From the NCBI GenBank assembly GCA_020635395.1, contig JACJZV010000002.1, positions 62,001-126,000 of the forward strand: a stretch of DNA of 64,000 bases. The letters are read 5' to 3'. A program made the position numbers and the translations under genes. The notes under the pieces are model-generated. The model was given only the letters and a program-made list of their open reading frames with translations, searched no databases and was not told the origin of the DNA. Below are positions 9,316 to 19,508 of the stretch, in pieces. This DNA comes from Flavobacteriales bacterium. GTDB taxonomy: Bacteria > Bacteroidota > Bacteroidia > NS11-12g > UBA9320. Positions within the stretch are counted from its first letter, which is position 1. The number at the start of each line of letters is the position of its first letter.

Positions 9316-9669
9316 CTATTCGGCAGAATCGTTTTTGAGGTTTTGCAGCAATTGTTCTAATCGTTCTGCCTTGTCAATTGTTTCGTCAATATAAAATTTA
9401 AGTTCGGGTGTTTTTCGGGCATGGTCTTTTAGCTGTTGAGCCAAATAATGTCTTATAGTTGGGGCGTTTTCTTCCAAAATTTTTAAATCGGCTTTTTTGT
9501 CTTTAGAATTCAGAAAACTTAAATACACTTTAGCCAAACCCAAGTCGGGTGTAACCTCCACATCTAAAACCGTAACCATTACATTTTGCAATAATTGTTT
9601 GGAGGCAGCGTCAATAATAGCACCCAAATCTTTTTGCAACTGTTTGCCAAGCTTGTCTTTTCTACTCAT
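9316..9669 (-). CDS. rbfA: 30S ribosome-binding factor A
   Basis: A 117-residue single KH-type domain protein needed for late 30S subunit maturation and cold growth. Sequence features are the opening RKDKLGKQLQKDLGAII, the central VTVLDVEVTPDLGLAKVYLS strand pair and the terminal region HARKTPELKFYIDETIDKAE, all typical of RbfA. First gene of its operon. A TAnnTTTG element lies ten bases before the ATG. Confidence 0.93.
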   Translation of the reverse strand: MSRKDKLGKQLQKDLGAIIDAASKQLLQNVMVTVLDVEVTPDLGLAKVYLSFLNSKDKKADLKILEENAPTIRHYLAQQLKDHARKTPELKFYIDETIDKAERLEQLLQNLKNDSAE

Positions 9670-9679
9670 TTTTCCATTG

Positions 9680-9687
9680 CAAAGCTA
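9680..9687 (-). promoter_or_regulatory. Bacteroidota -7 element before rbfA
   Basis: The minus strand reads TAGCTTTG, ten bases upstream of the rbfA ATG. A full TAnnTTTG match without a recognisable -33 box. Confidence 0.45.
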
Positions 9688-9772
9688 CAAAAGTTAGATT
9701 TTAAAAACGACTGAATAATGGTGTTGTCAATCTTTGAAACAAGAATTGATAAATAATGACAGTTTTAGTTGC

Positions 9773-9801
9773 TTGTAAATTCAGGTTTTAATCTACATTT
9801 G
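9773..9801 (+). promoter_or_regulatory. Promoter of first T9SS giant
   Basis: TTG at 9773-9775, an 18-base spacer and TACATTTG at 9794-9801 match the Bacteroidota TTG-N17-23-TAnnTTTG promoter. The leader to the ATG at 9860 would be about 50 bases. One of two complete two-part promoters recognised in this window. Confidence 0.62.
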
Positions 9802-9859
9802 ATAAATTTCTTGACCTAAGCATCAAAATGTAGTTGTGGTGTGTCTTGTGTTTGATAAT

Positions 9860-12800
9860 ATGAATTCTAAAGTGTCATTTCTTTTTAAAAAAATTGGGAT
9901 ATGGATTTTGGTAGCGATACCATTTTTAGTATGCACACGTGCGGATGCCGACCACATCATTGGGTCTGATTTTACATACAAATGCTCATCAACCAACGAT
10001 AGTATTTTTGAAGTTACCTACAATTTCTACCGAGATTGTAACGGTTGCTATGTGTTGGGGCAATCTCCCAAATGTGGCACGTCAGAAAACTGTGCTTCGA
10101 GCCAAACAGCCCCCACCTCACTATCGGTAAAATGTATTTCGGGAGGTTCGTTTTCGGGAACGCTTAACTTGAGCCGAACGGCCATAGTGGATATCACAAA
10201 AACGTGCAAAGCAGTAAAGAGCAGGTGTGCTCAACCATGCAACGGGTCTTTTCCGTATGGTATTGAAAAACATGTTTTTGAAGGAACTTTAGATTTAAGA
10301 CAGGCCATGAAAGGTGGTTGCTGCAACTTCGAAATATCGGCATTGCTTTACGTGCGAAGTGCATTGATAACCACCGGGCAGCAACAACAAACATTTTATA
10401 CAAGTTGCGAGATAAATACGTGTAAAGCAAAATGCAACACATCGCCATTACTTACCAATGACCCCGTAGCTATTTTGTGCTGCAATCAACCTTATGTTTT
10501 CAATAATGGTGCGGTTGATAATGCTGACTACGATTCCATTAGCTACAGTTTTGCTCCCGCCTTTAGAGGTCAAAATCAGCAATGTTCTTATGGAGGTAAT
10601 TTTACCTACGATAACCCAATTACAGTATATTATCCTTCAGGCTTAAAATTTCCTTACTCAAACCCTAACTCAAACCCACCAATTGGCATTCGGTTAGATC
10701 CATTAACGGGTGACTTAATTTTTACCCCAACAAATTGCGGTGAAATAGCCGTGGTGGTTATAGCCATGACAGAATGGAGGAAAGACACAGCCGGTGTATA
10801 TCAAAAAATTGGTGTCACGCGGCGTGACATGCAATTTATTGTAATGAGTTGCCCGGACAATAATCCACCAACCATTACGAATACCAAATTTTCGTATCAT
10901 ACCTGCGAAGGTGAGCAGATTTGTTTTAACGTAACTACAGACGATAAGGTGAAAGTGCCTCCGCCACCTGCCACGCCGCCCGATCCGGATACTGTGCAGT
11001 TGACTTGGAATAGAGGTATTCCGGGTGCTACGTTTACCATAGCAGACCCAAATGCGAGGCTAAAAACGGGTCAATTTTGTTGGACACCACCCATTGGAAC
11101 CGCCAGCACATTGCCCTATTCCTTTACCGCAACGGTTAGCGATGACGCATGCCCACTGGCCGCCAGTGCCACCAGAGCTTTTCAGGTTTACGTAGATCCG
11201 ATTGCCGAAGCCGAGCGAGATATTGATACGTTTGATTGTGGAAAATATTCTGTTTCGAGCACTCCCTTTGCAAATTTTTTAACTCCTGCCAAGTATGAAT
11301 GGCAGCTTTTAGATTCTACAGGTGTTGTTCTGTTTGATAAAGGGAGAGGTTATTTTAAAAGCTCGAACAACTTTTTGAGTAGCAAACAAAATGATACCAT
11401 TCAATTTAGAAAAGGAGGAAAATACATAATAAAACATACCATTCGCAACAAACCCGATTGTCCGAATTTTTATTACGATACGCTTGTAGTCCCACCACTT
11501 TTAGAAGTAGATTTGGCTTTTGGGTCGGACACTTTTGTGTGTGCAGGCACCACTTTACGTATCGAACCAAAGGTTTCAAATGCAAATCCTCCGGTAACTT
11601 TTCTTTGGCGTGATGGAGCCACCACAAGCTATAAAAATATTAAGTTAGGTAATAATGTAACCGATACAAGTTTTTATGTTGAAATAAAGGATAATTCCGG
11701 TTGTACGGCATGGGACACAACCATAGTTTATTTGCGACCTAACCCAACGGTTTCTTTAGGCGTTGATCGCAGAATTTGCACCTACGACACGATACATCTT
11801 GTTCCGCAATTGGGTTTGGCCTACTGGGATGACCCAAGAGATACATCACAAACTACCATTCAGCAGGGAGACACACTCTACAAAACTTGGTTTTTGGATG
11901 GGTTAAAAATTAGTACAGATAGCCAATTCGTTGCCAACATTGCCGGTAAATATGTCATTCAAATAACGGACAGCCTCGGTTGTATGGGGCAAGACACGAT
12001 GATACTGCACGTAAACGACACAGTGAAAGCCGATGCAGGTCAAGATCAGGTATTGTGTTGGAACGATGTCGTCGTAATAGCGGCGGGAGGCTTAGACACG
12101 GCGGGCAATGCCAAAAGTGGTTGGTATGTGTGGAATGATATTACGAATCCGGCCAATGTAAAAGAATTTAGCCGGGACGACACCTTAAAATACAACATCA
12201 AAACAACGACCGATTACCAGTTGCAGTTGTATGTAATAGAAGATACCACGAGGTGTTATGACGATGATACGGTAAAAATAACGGTCAACCCGCTGCCAAC
12301 GGTAAAAATGCCAAACGATATGGCCGTGTGCCGCGATGCGGGGGTAATTACGTTAAACATCTTAGAGGATGCCGCCACTAAAGGTGGAGCATGGTCTGTA
12401 CCTGCAAAACCCGGATTGGTTATTAAATCAGGTACTCAATATCAATTTGATACTTGGAATGCCGGAGCCATAAAAGACACCACCAAACGATACAAGGTGT
12501 ATTATCGCTACATTCACCCATCAACCGGGTGTGTACGCACGGACTCATTTGAGATAAAAGTATTCCCCTTGCCTGAGGTAAGCATTCGTGACGGATATTT
12601 CTGTCAAGACAAAGGTTTTGTAAACTTTAGAGACGATGGCACGATAAAATTGCCGTCAAAACTGAAGTTGGATTTGGGTACACAGCAATGGAATTGTTTG
12701 GAGTGCGGAGCGTATGATTGGTCAAAAATGTTGTACAATGCAGAAACCCGCTTTGGTTTTCCGGCCAATTATGAGATAGACATCAGCGAGAACACCATAG

Positions 12801-14605
12801 ACTTGGGAAGCCGTCCGTCGGATTCCATCAAAATAGAATTTGTGTTTAGAAGCATCGATGGATGTTATGGTAGAGACACCGGCAAGATAAAAATAGTAAA
12901 AGTACCGAAGATAGACTTTAGTCCATTCCCTGATTTGTGCTGGGATTTGGGCAAGGTTGACTTAAAAGAACTGAGCAAGGTAGTACCCAATGATGGCACA
13001 TGGTATGCTATCAATGCAACAGGCTTTAAAGATTCGGCGAGCTTCAATCAGGGGTTAAACGGTGGCTTCTTTCAAGGCGATACACTGAACACCTTGCAAA
13101 CGGCAAAACCGGCCAAAGATGGCAACTTTAAATATAAGCTACGGTACTTCCACAACCTATCGGGTTGTCCCACATTTAGAGATACCAACATAACGATACA
13201 AGGATTGCCTGTACCGAAAATAAACACCACACCACTTACAGGCTATGTAAACAATGCACCTTTTGTACAATGCGAGTTGGACGACGACATTGCCTTAACG
13301 TCGAACTATCCGGGTAGTGGTGGCAAATGGAGCAGCAAACAATCGGGAGCAGTATCGGGCAGCACCTTTACGGTGGGAAGTGTAACAACACACAACAAAC
13401 CGTTTTACATCAACTTTGACTATACGAACAGCTTTGGCTGCAAGGGCAAAGACTCGGTGTTGGTAGAGGTGCATGGCAAACAAGAAATCAACCTAAATCC
13501 GGACATCGAACTGTGCAGAACAGGAGATGCCATGACGGTTGATATTGCAGCAAGCACCGTAAACGCATCTGATTTTACGTGGTTTTACTATCAACCTAAT
13601 GGCAAATTTGCGGACGATAAAAATACCACCACCACCTTTACGTTTAGCACCTCGGCAGACTCTACGGAAAAGTTATTGATTATAGCCAACACGGTTGTTC
13701 AAAACGGCACAAGTGCAAATGTTTGTCCCACTGTGGAGGAATATCTAAATATCACCATCCACCCAAAACCGAAGGCGGAAATAGTGGCAGATACATTAAA
13801 CGGCTGTAATCCGGTGGATGTAAACTTTGGGGTGAATATGCTGAACAAAGTAGATGCAACGACAAGCAGCTATGCATGGACTTATGCCGATGGCGGCTTG
13901 GACAACATCCAGTCACCCAGCCGTCAGTTTACGGATGATGGAGACAATCAAGTAAGTTTAACCATTACCTCGGAGCATAACTGCGATACTACGTTGACGG
14001 TGAACGTGGAAGTTTACCCCATACCGGTGGCCTTGTTTGTGCCCGACCCGAACAACAGCACCACGGCAGCATTGCCCAAGTTCCAGTTCAACAACCAATC
14101 GTCGGTAGCCAATGTGTTGAACAGTACAATTACCGAAAACATTTGGGATTTTGGAGACTTATCAAGCATTGATGACACTTCCACCCAAAAAAGTCCCTTG
14201 TTTTTCTACCCAGCCGATACAGGTTCGTATGACGTAACCCTAAAGGTTCGCACCCAATATGGCTGTGAAGATCAGATTACGCTTCCGGTAATTATTGGGC
14301 CTGATATTTTGGTATTCATACCCAATGCCTTCTCGCCCGATGGTGGTGGGCCAGGTGTCAATGAGTTTTTTAAACCGGTTGTAAATGATGCGATTGATAA
14401 ATATCATCTGGTTATATTTAATAGATGGGGTGAGGCAATATGGGAGACTACCGACAAAACAGAAGGTTGGGACGGTAAATATGGAAGAAAAAAATACTCA
14501 AACAGAGAGCCAGTGAAGGCCGATGTTTACGGATATTATTTGGAGGTAACCAGTTGGAATGGTAACAATTATAAATATACTGGTACAGTGACGTTGTTAA
14601 GGTAA
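9860..14605 (+). CDS. Giant secreted protein with PKD-like domains and T9SS type B sorting domain (copy 1)
   Basis: 1581 residues from the ATG at 9860, chosen over an in-frame ATG at 9836 because it starts the signal peptide (MNSKVSFLFKKIGIW, cleaved near CTRADA). The mature N-terminus DHIIGSDFTYKC opens a Cys-rich domain of about 330 residues, followed by many Ig/PKD-like modules. Two clear PKD repeats precede the end (YAWTYADGGLDN; ENIWDFGDLS). The last roughly 95 residues, from FIPNAFSPDGGG through NRWGEAIWETTDKTEGWDGK to YTGTVTLLR, form the gliding-motility-associated C-terminal (T9SS type B) sorting domain. Expected fate: export, then T9SS secretion to the cell surface or medium. Adhesin-like role is inferred. 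Closely related to the next gene; see repeat entry. A hairpin terminator follows. Confidence 0.88.
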   Translation: MNSKVSFLFKKIGIWILVAIPFLVCTRADADHIIGSDFTYKCSSTNDSIFEVTYNFYRDCNGCYVLGQSPKCGTSENCASSQTAPTSLSVKCISGGSFSGTLNLSRTAIVDITKTCKAVKSRCAQPCNGSFPYGIEKHVFEGTLDLRQAMKGGCCNFEISALLYVRSALITTGQQQQTFYTSCEINTCKAKCNTSPLLTNDPVAILCCNQPYVFNNGAVDNADYDSISYSFAPAFRGQNQQCSYGGNFTYDNPITVYYPSGLKFPYSNPNSNPPIGIRLDPLTGDLIFTPTNCGEIAVVVIAMTEWRKDTAGVYQKIGVTRRDMQFIVMSCPDNNPPTITNTKFSYHTCEGEQICFNVTTDDKVKVPPPPATPPDPDTVQLTWNRGIPGATFTIADPNARLKTGQFCWTPPIGTASTLPYSFTATVSDDACPLAASATRAFQVYVDPIAEAERDIDTFDCGKYSVSSTPFANFLTPAKYEWQLLDSTGVVLFDKGRGYFKSSNNFLSSKQNDTIQFRKGGKYIIKHTIRNKPDCPNFYYDTLVVPPLLEVDLAFGSDTFVCAGTTLRIEPKVSNANPPVTFLWRDGATTSYKNIKLGNNVTDTSFYVEIKDNSGCTAWDTTIVYLRPNPTVSLGVDRRICTYDTIHLVPQLGLAYWDDPRDTSQTTIQQGDTLYKTWFLDGLKISTDSQFVANIAGKYVIQITDSLGCMGQDTMILHVNDTVKADAGQDQVLCWNDVVVIAAGGLDTAGNAKSGWYVWNDITNPANVKEFSRDDTLKYNIKTTTDYQLQLYVIEDTTRCYDDDTVKITVNPLPTVKMPNDMAVCRDAGVITLNILEDAATKGGAWSVPAKPGLVIKSGTQYQFDTWNAGAIKDTTKRYKVYYRYIHPSTGCVRTDSFEIKVFPLPEVSIRDGYFCQDKGFVNFRDDGTIKLPSKLKLDLGTQQWNCLECGAYDWSKMLYNAETRFGFPANYEIDISENTIDLGSRPSDSIKIEFVFRSIDGCYGRDTGKIKIVKVPKIDFSPFPDLCWDLGKVDLKELSKVVPNDGTWYAINATGFKDSASFNQGLNGGFFQGDTLNTLQTAKPAKDGNFKYKLRYFHNLSGCPTFRDTNITIQGLPVPKINTTPLTGYVNNAPFVQCELDDDIALTSNYPGSGGKWSSKQSGAVSGSTFTVGSVTTHNKPFYINFDYTNSFGCKGKDSVLVEVHGKQEINLNPDIELCRTGDAMTVDIAASTVNASDFTWFYYQPNGKFADDKNTTTTFTFSTSADSTEKLLIIANTVVQNGTSANVCPTVEEYLNITIHPKPKAEIVADTLNGCNPVDVNFGVNMLNKVDATTSSYAWTYADGGLDNIQSPSRQFTDDGDNQVSLTITSEHNCDTTLTVNVEVYPIPVALFVPDPNNSTTAALPKFQFNNQSSVANVLNSTITENIWDFGDLSSIDDTSTQKSPLFFYPADTGSYDVTLKVRTQYGCEDQITLPVIIGPDILVFIPNAFSPDGGGPGVNEFFKPVVNDAIDKYHLVIFNRWGEAIWETTDKTEGWDGKYGRKKYSNREPVKADVYGYYLEVTSWNGNNYKYTGTVTLLR
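12000..14350 (+). repeat. Long direct repeat, copy 1 (partner 16821-19159)
   Basis: DNA from about 12000 to 14350 is nearly identical to about 16821-19159 in the next gene. The spacing between equivalent bases is 4821 before, and 4809 after, a divergent patch at about 12346-12470 in which this copy has 12 extra bases. A second divergent patch of equal length lies at about 13533-13750. Upstream of 12000 and downstream of 14350 the genes are clearly more different. Confidence 0.88.
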
Positions 14606-14623
14606 CAATATCTATCGTTTCTT

Positions 14624-14654
14624 AAAGCCCGATGAAAAATCATCGGGCTTTTTT
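14624..14654 (+). terminator. Intrinsic terminator after giant copy 1
   Basis: An 11-base perfect stem (AAAGCCCGATG with CATCGGGCTTT), a six-base A-rich loop and a following T run. It lies 19 bases after the stop codon and separates the two tandem giant genes. Confidence 0.9.
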
Positions 14655-14722
14655 GTTTTTTTTATTTTGTCGTGCAGCGAATTGAGGTGCTAAAGAGTTT
14701 GTATAGAACAAATGACAACAGT

Positions 14723-17700
14723 ATGAAACAATTTTACCAATTCGCAAAAAACAATTTAAAAAGACTTGGCCTTTGGCTTATCGCTGTCATGATGATAAGT
14801 ATGGTTTCAAATGCATCTCACATGATGGGTGCTGATATTACCTACAAATGCATTGACACACTAAAGTTTGAAATTTTTGTAAAATACTATCGTCAATGTG
14901 CGGGAATATCTCTTTCTAACCCAAGCAGTGAAACAAAGGTAATATGCACCACAACTGGTTCTGCTCAAGGTGTTTCATTGTCATTGGTCGGTATTCGGGA
15001 TGTTACCCCTGTTTGTGCCAAGGCTGGTAATCCGTGTAAACCAACAAACACAAAGGCGAGCGATGGAATAGAGGAACACTTTTACAAGGCTACCATTGAT
15101 TTCAATCAAGCCCCTTACAGTAATTTAATAAAAAACGGTTGTTGCATTATCCGATTTGAAACTGGCCAGTCGGCGAGAAATGGTGATATCACAACTGGAG
15201 CAGCAGGATACTATTTTTACACCTATGCAACTGTAAATTTGTGCAAAGCCCCATGCAACAGTTCCCCCGCCCTTACTACGGAGCCAGTTGCTTATTTATG
15301 TTGCAATCAGCCATTTTTCTACAACAACGGAGCATCAGATACAGCCAACTTTGATTCCATTTCATACTCATTTGGTCATCCTTTAAAGGGGTACAATCAA
15401 ATAATTTCTTACAGCGGAAATTATTCCAACACTAAACCTTTTGACGTGTATTTGCCTGGAGGGTTACCTTCAACATATTGTAATTGTAATGCAAATCCTC
15501 CAATTGGACTTTGTCTTGACCCTCTGACGGGTGACATTTGCTGTACTCCTACCAATTGTAACGATCGAACTGTGGTTGTGTTGGAGATGACGGAATGGAA
15601 GAAAAATCCATCAACAGGAAAGATGGAAGTAATTGGGGTCACTCGGCGTGACATGCAATTTATTATTAAACAATGCCCTGATAATAACCCTCCCGTCATA
15701 AAGGGAGATTTTAAAAGAGAGATCTGTGAGGGTGAACAAATTTGTTATACCATTACCACAGAAGATGCAGTAAAGAAGCCACCACCACCAGCCACACCGC
15801 CCGATCCGGATACGGTAACGATAAGTTGGAACCGAGGTATTCCAGGGGCGAGTTTTACGGTAATCAACCCAACGGCTATCAACCAATCGGGTAGATTTTG
15901 TTGGACTCCACCTATTGGCTCGGCCAGTACCATACCTTATACTTATACGGTTACGGCTCGTGACAATGCTTGCCCGTTGAATGCCGTAACGGTAAGGGCG
16001 TTTCAAATCATTGTTCATCCCATAGCCGAAGCCGACCGAATAATAACGAAATTGGATTGTGGAAGGTACGCCATTGAAAGCGAACCTTTCCCGAACTTTA
16101 GAAATCCTGCCAAATATACCTGGCAGCTAAAGGATACGAATGGTGTGGTGTTGTTTGACCGAAAATATGGATACTTTGAGAGCAGCAAAAACTTTTTGAG
16201 CAGTAAACAAAAGGATACGATTTTGTTCAGAAAAGGTGGAACGTATATTTTGCAACATACCATAAACAATCTGCCCGACTGTCCGAATGATTATTATGAT
16301 ACGATAGTTGTTCCGCCATTGTTGGAGGTTGATATAGCATTAGGACCTGACACTTTTGTGTGTGCAGGCACCACCTTGAGGCTTCAACCTCAAACCGCCA
16401 ACGGATATCCACCGATTACATATAAATGGGGAACGGGCGACACGACCGATTACATTGATGTAGAAGTTCCGAATTGGACGAGCGACACCTCTTTTTACGT
16501 ACAAATAAAAGATGGCAACAACTGTACAGCATGGGATAGCACCATTGTTTATTTACGCGAAAACCCATTGGTATTTATCGGGCCTGATAGACGAATATGT
16601 ACGTACGATACCATCCACTTGGTGCCAAATGATAGTTTGGCCTATTGGGATGACCCGAGGGATACCTCAGAGATACGCATCCGACAAGGCGACACACTTT
16701 ATAAAGAATGGTATCTGGATGGAGTGAAGATAAGCACCGACAGTATGCTGGTGGCCAATGTAAAAGGAGAGTATGTTATTCGGGTGGTAGATAGTTTGGG
16801 CTGTTTTTGGCAAGACACCATGATACTGCATGTAAACGACACAGTAAAAGCCGATGCAGGTCAAAATCAGGTATTGTGCTGGAATGATGTCGTCGTAATA
16901 GCGGCGGGAGGCTTAGACACGGCGGGCAATGCCAAGAGTGGTTGGTATGTGTGGAATGACATTACAAATCCGGCCAATGTAAAAGAGTTTAGCAGAGACG
17001 ACACCTTAAAATACAACATCAAAACTACCACTGACTACCAGTTGCAGTTGTATGTAATAGAAGATACCACGAGGTGTTATGATGATGATACGGTAAAAAT
17101 AACGGTCAACCCACTGCCGACAGTAAAAATGCCAAACGATATGGCCGTGTGCCGCGATGCAGGGGTAATAAACATGATTGGCGACCCAACGGGAGGAGCG
17201 TGGTCAGTTCCTTCAAAACCAAGTTTAATGAAAGTTTCCAACGGTGTTTATACGTTTGACCCATGGAACGGAGGAGCCATAAAAGATACCACCAAGCGAT
17301 ATGAGGTGTATTATCGTTATGTACATCCTTCCACCGGATGTGTACGCACCGACTCGTTTGAGATAAAAGTATTCCCATTGCCGGAAGTAAGCATTCGTGA
17401 CGGATATTTCTGTCAAGACAAAGGTTTTGTAAACTTTAGAGACGATGGCACGATAAAATTACCATCAAAACTGAAGTTGGATTTGGGTACACAACAATGG
17501 AATTGTTTGGAGTGCGGAGCGTATGATTGGTCAAAAATGTTGTACAATGCAGAAACCCGCTTTGGTTTCCCGGCCAATTATGAGATAGACATTAGCGAGA
17601 ACACCATAGACTTGGGAAGCCGTCCGTCGGATTCCATCAAAATAGAATTTGTGTTTAGAAGCATTGATGGATGCTATGGCAGAGACACCGGCAAGATAAA

Positions 17701-19429
17701 AATAGTAAAAGTACCGAAGATAGACTTTAGTCCATTCCCTGATTTGTGCTGGGATTTGGGCAAGGTTGACTTAAAAGAACTGAGCAAGGTAGTACCCAAT
17801 GATGGCACATGGTATGCTATCAATGCAACGGGCTTTAAAGATTCGGCGAGCTTCAATCAAGGGTTAAACGGTGGTTTCTTTCAAGGCGATACACTGAACA
17901 CCCTGCAAACGGCAAAACCGGCCAAAGATGGTAACTTTAAATATAAGCTACGGTACTTCCACAACCTATCGGGTTGTCCCACATTTAGAGATACCAACAT
18001 AACGATACAAGGATTGCCTGTACCGAAAATAAACACCACACCACTTACAGGCTATGTAAACAATGCACCTTTTGTACAATGCGAGTTGGATGCAGACATT
18101 GCCTTAACGTCGAACTATCCAGGTAGTGGTGGCAAATGGAGCAGCAAACAATCGGGAGCAGTATCGGGCAGCACCTTTACGGTGGGAAGTGTAACAACAC
18201 ACAACAAACCGTTTTACATCAACTTTGACTATACGAACAGCTTTGGCTGCAAGGGCAAAGACTCGGTGTTGGTAGAGGTGCATGGCAAACAAGAAATCAA
18301 CCTAAATCCGGACATCGAACTGTGCAGAACAGGAGATGCCATGATGGTTGATGTAGCAGCAAGTGTGGTAAATGCGTCTGATTTTACATGGTGGGATTAC
18401 GGAAAGAAAGGCACATTTGCGGATGCAAAAGACACCACTACCACCTTTACGTTTAGTACCTCGGCGGACTCTACGGAGCGAATATTGATAGTGGCAAGTA
18501 CAGAAGTTATAGTTGGAACAAGCAATAATGTATGTCCGTATAAAGAAGAAACATTCTTTATCACCATCCACCCAAAACCGAAGGCGGAAATAGTGGCAGA
18601 TACATTAAACGGCTGTAATCCGGTGGATGTAAACTTTGGGGTGAATATGCTGAACAAAGTAGATGCAACGACAAGCAGCTATGCATGGACTTATGCCGAT
18701 GGCGGCTTGGACAACATCCAGTCACCCAGCCATCAGTTTACGGATGATGGAGACAATCAAGTAAGTTTAACCATTACCTCGGAGCATAACTGCGATACTA
18801 CGTTGACGGTGAACGTGGAAGTTTACCCCATACCGGTGGCCTTGTTTGTTCCCGACCCCAACAACAGCACCACGGCAGCATTGCCCAAGTTCCAGTTCAA
18901 CAACCAATCGTCGGTAGCCAATGTGTTGAACAGTACAATTACCGAAAACATTTGGGATTTTGGAGACTTATCAAGCATTGATGACACTTCCACCCAAAAA
19001 AGTCCCTTGTTTTTCTACCCAGCCGATACAGGTTCGTATGACGTAACCCTAACGGTTCGCACCCAATATGGCTGCGAAGATCAGATAACACTTCCGGTAA
19101 TTATTGGGCCTGATATTTTGGTGTATATACCCAATGCCTTCTCGCCCGATGGTGGTGGGCCATTGCGAAACGATGGATTTAGGGCTCATGTAAACGATGG
19201 AGCAAAGCTTTATCACTTGATAATATTTAATCGCTGGGGCGAAAAAATATGGGAGACCACCGATAAAACCCTCGATTGGGATGGCACCTACGGCCTGCCA
19301 CCAAAAGAGGGCGGCAAAGATGGCTTGCACCAACCCGTTCCGATGGGAGTATATAGCTACCAGCTCGACATTGTAAGTTGGAGCGGCGAAAAGTTCCGAT
19401 ACACAGGAACCGTTACGCTGATTAGGTAA
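14723..19429 (+). CDS. Giant secreted protein with PKD-like domains and T9SS type B sorting domain (copy 2)
   Basis: 1568 residues from the ATG at 14723, which starts the signal peptide (MKQFYQFAKNNLKRLGLW, cleaved near SNA). An earlier in-frame ATG at 14672 is less likely. Domain order matches copy 1: Cys-rich N-terminal domain beginning HMMGADITYKC, Ig/PKD-like modules, two PKD repeats, and a T9SS type B sorting domain (YIPNAFSPDGGG, NRWGEKIWETTDKTLDWDG, YTGTVTLIR). The first 700 residues have diverged from copy 1, while most of residues about 700-1480 is almost identical. The sorting domain differs again. A separate transcript is likely because a terminator lies between the genes. Function beyond surface display is unknown. 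Confidence 0.88.
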   Translation: MKQFYQFAKNNLKRLGLWLIAVMMISMVSNASHMMGADITYKCIDTLKFEIFVKYYRQCAGISLSNPSSETKVICTTTGSAQGVSLSLVGIRDVTPVCAKAGNPCKPTNTKASDGIEEHFYKATIDFNQAPYSNLIKNGCCIIRFETGQSARNGDITTGAAGYYFYTYATVNLCKAPCNSSPALTTEPVAYLCCNQPFFYNNGASDTANFDSISYSFGHPLKGYNQIISYSGNYSNTKPFDVYLPGGLPSTYCNCNANPPIGLCLDPLTGDICCTPTNCNDRTVVVLEMTEWKKNPSTGKMEVIGVTRRDMQFIIKQCPDNNPPVIKGDFKREICEGEQICYTITTEDAVKKPPPPATPPDPDTVTISWNRGIPGASFTVINPTAINQSGRFCWTPPIGSASTIPYTYTVTARDNACPLNAVTVRAFQIIVHPIAEADRIITKLDCGRYAIESEPFPNFRNPAKYTWQLKDTNGVVLFDRKYGYFESSKNFLSSKQKDTILFRKGGTYILQHTINNLPDCPNDYYDTIVVPPLLEVDIALGPDTFVCAGTTLRLQPQTANGYPPITYKWGTGDTTDYIDVEVPNWTSDTSFYVQIKDGNNCTAWDSTIVYLRENPLVFIGPDRRICTYDTIHLVPNDSLAYWDDPRDTSEIRIRQGDTLYKEWYLDGVKISTDSMLVANVKGEYVIRVVDSLGCFWQDTMILHVNDTVKADAGQNQVLCWNDVVVIAAGGLDTAGNAKSGWYVWNDITNPANVKEFSRDDTLKYNIKTTTDYQLQLYVIEDTTRCYDDDTVKITVNPLPTVKMPNDMAVCRDAGVINMIGDPTGGAWSVPSKPSLMKVSNGVYTFDPWNGGAIKDTTKRYEVYYRYVHPSTGCVRTDSFEIKVFPLPEVSIRDGYFCQDKGFVNFRDDGTIKLPSKLKLDLGTQQWNCLECGAYDWSKMLYNAETRFGFPANYEIDISENTIDLGSRPSDSIKIEFVFRSIDGCYGRDTGKIKIVKVPKIDFSPFPDLCWDLGKVDLKELSKVVPNDGTWYAINATGFKDSASFNQGLNGGFFQGDTLNTLQTAKPAKDGNFKYKLRYFHNLSGCPTFRDTNITIQGLPVPKINTTPLTGYVNNAPFVQCELDADIALTSNYPGSGGKWSSKQSGAVSGSTFTVGSVTTHNKPFYINFDYTNSFGCKGKDSVLVEVHGKQEINLNPDIELCRTGDAMMVDVAASVVNASDFTWWDYGKKGTFADAKDTTTTFTFSTSADSTERILIVASTEVIVGTSNNVCPYKEETFFITIHPKPKAEIVADTLNGCNPVDVNFGVNMLNKVDATTSSYAWTYADGGLDNIQSPSHQFTDDGDNQVSLTITSEHNCDTTLTVNVEVYPIPVALFVPDPNNSTTAALPKFQFNNQSSVANVLNSTITENIWDFGDLSSIDDTSTQKSPLFFYPADTGSYDVTLTVRTQYGCEDQITLPVIIGPDILVYIPNAFSPDGGGPLRNDGFRAHVNDGAKLYHLIIFNRWGEKIWETTDKTLDWDGTYGLPPKEGGKDGLHQPVPMGVYSYQLDIVSWSGEKFRYTGTVTLIR
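16821..19159 (+). repeat. Long direct repeat, copy 2 (partner 12000-14350)
   Basis: Second member of the direct repeat within the tandem T9SS giants. Even the antisense open frames inside it are the same in both copies, which shows that identity extends to third codon positions. The divergent patches here are at about 17167-17280 and 18342-18559. Confidence 0.88.
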
Positions 19430-19456
19430 GGAGAATTACAAAAATACTAGCCGTTA

Positions 19457-19494
19457 AAACGAGGAGACCCGCCAATTGGCGGGTCTCCTCGTTT
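19457..19494. terminator. Perfect palindromic terminator between giant copy 2 and pyrH
   Basis: A 17-base perfect stem around the loop AATT; the whole 38-base segment is its own reverse complement. Outer arms are AAACGAGGAG and CTCCTCGTTT. It lies between convergent genes and can serve both strands. Confidence 0.85.
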
Positions 19495-19508
19495 ATTTTA
19501 ATAAGATT

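Noticed and set aside
12865..13047. Antisense open frame identical to one at 17674-17856
   Set aside because: It is an antisense shadow of the duplicated coding DNA; identity follows from the repeat and not from a conserved small gene.
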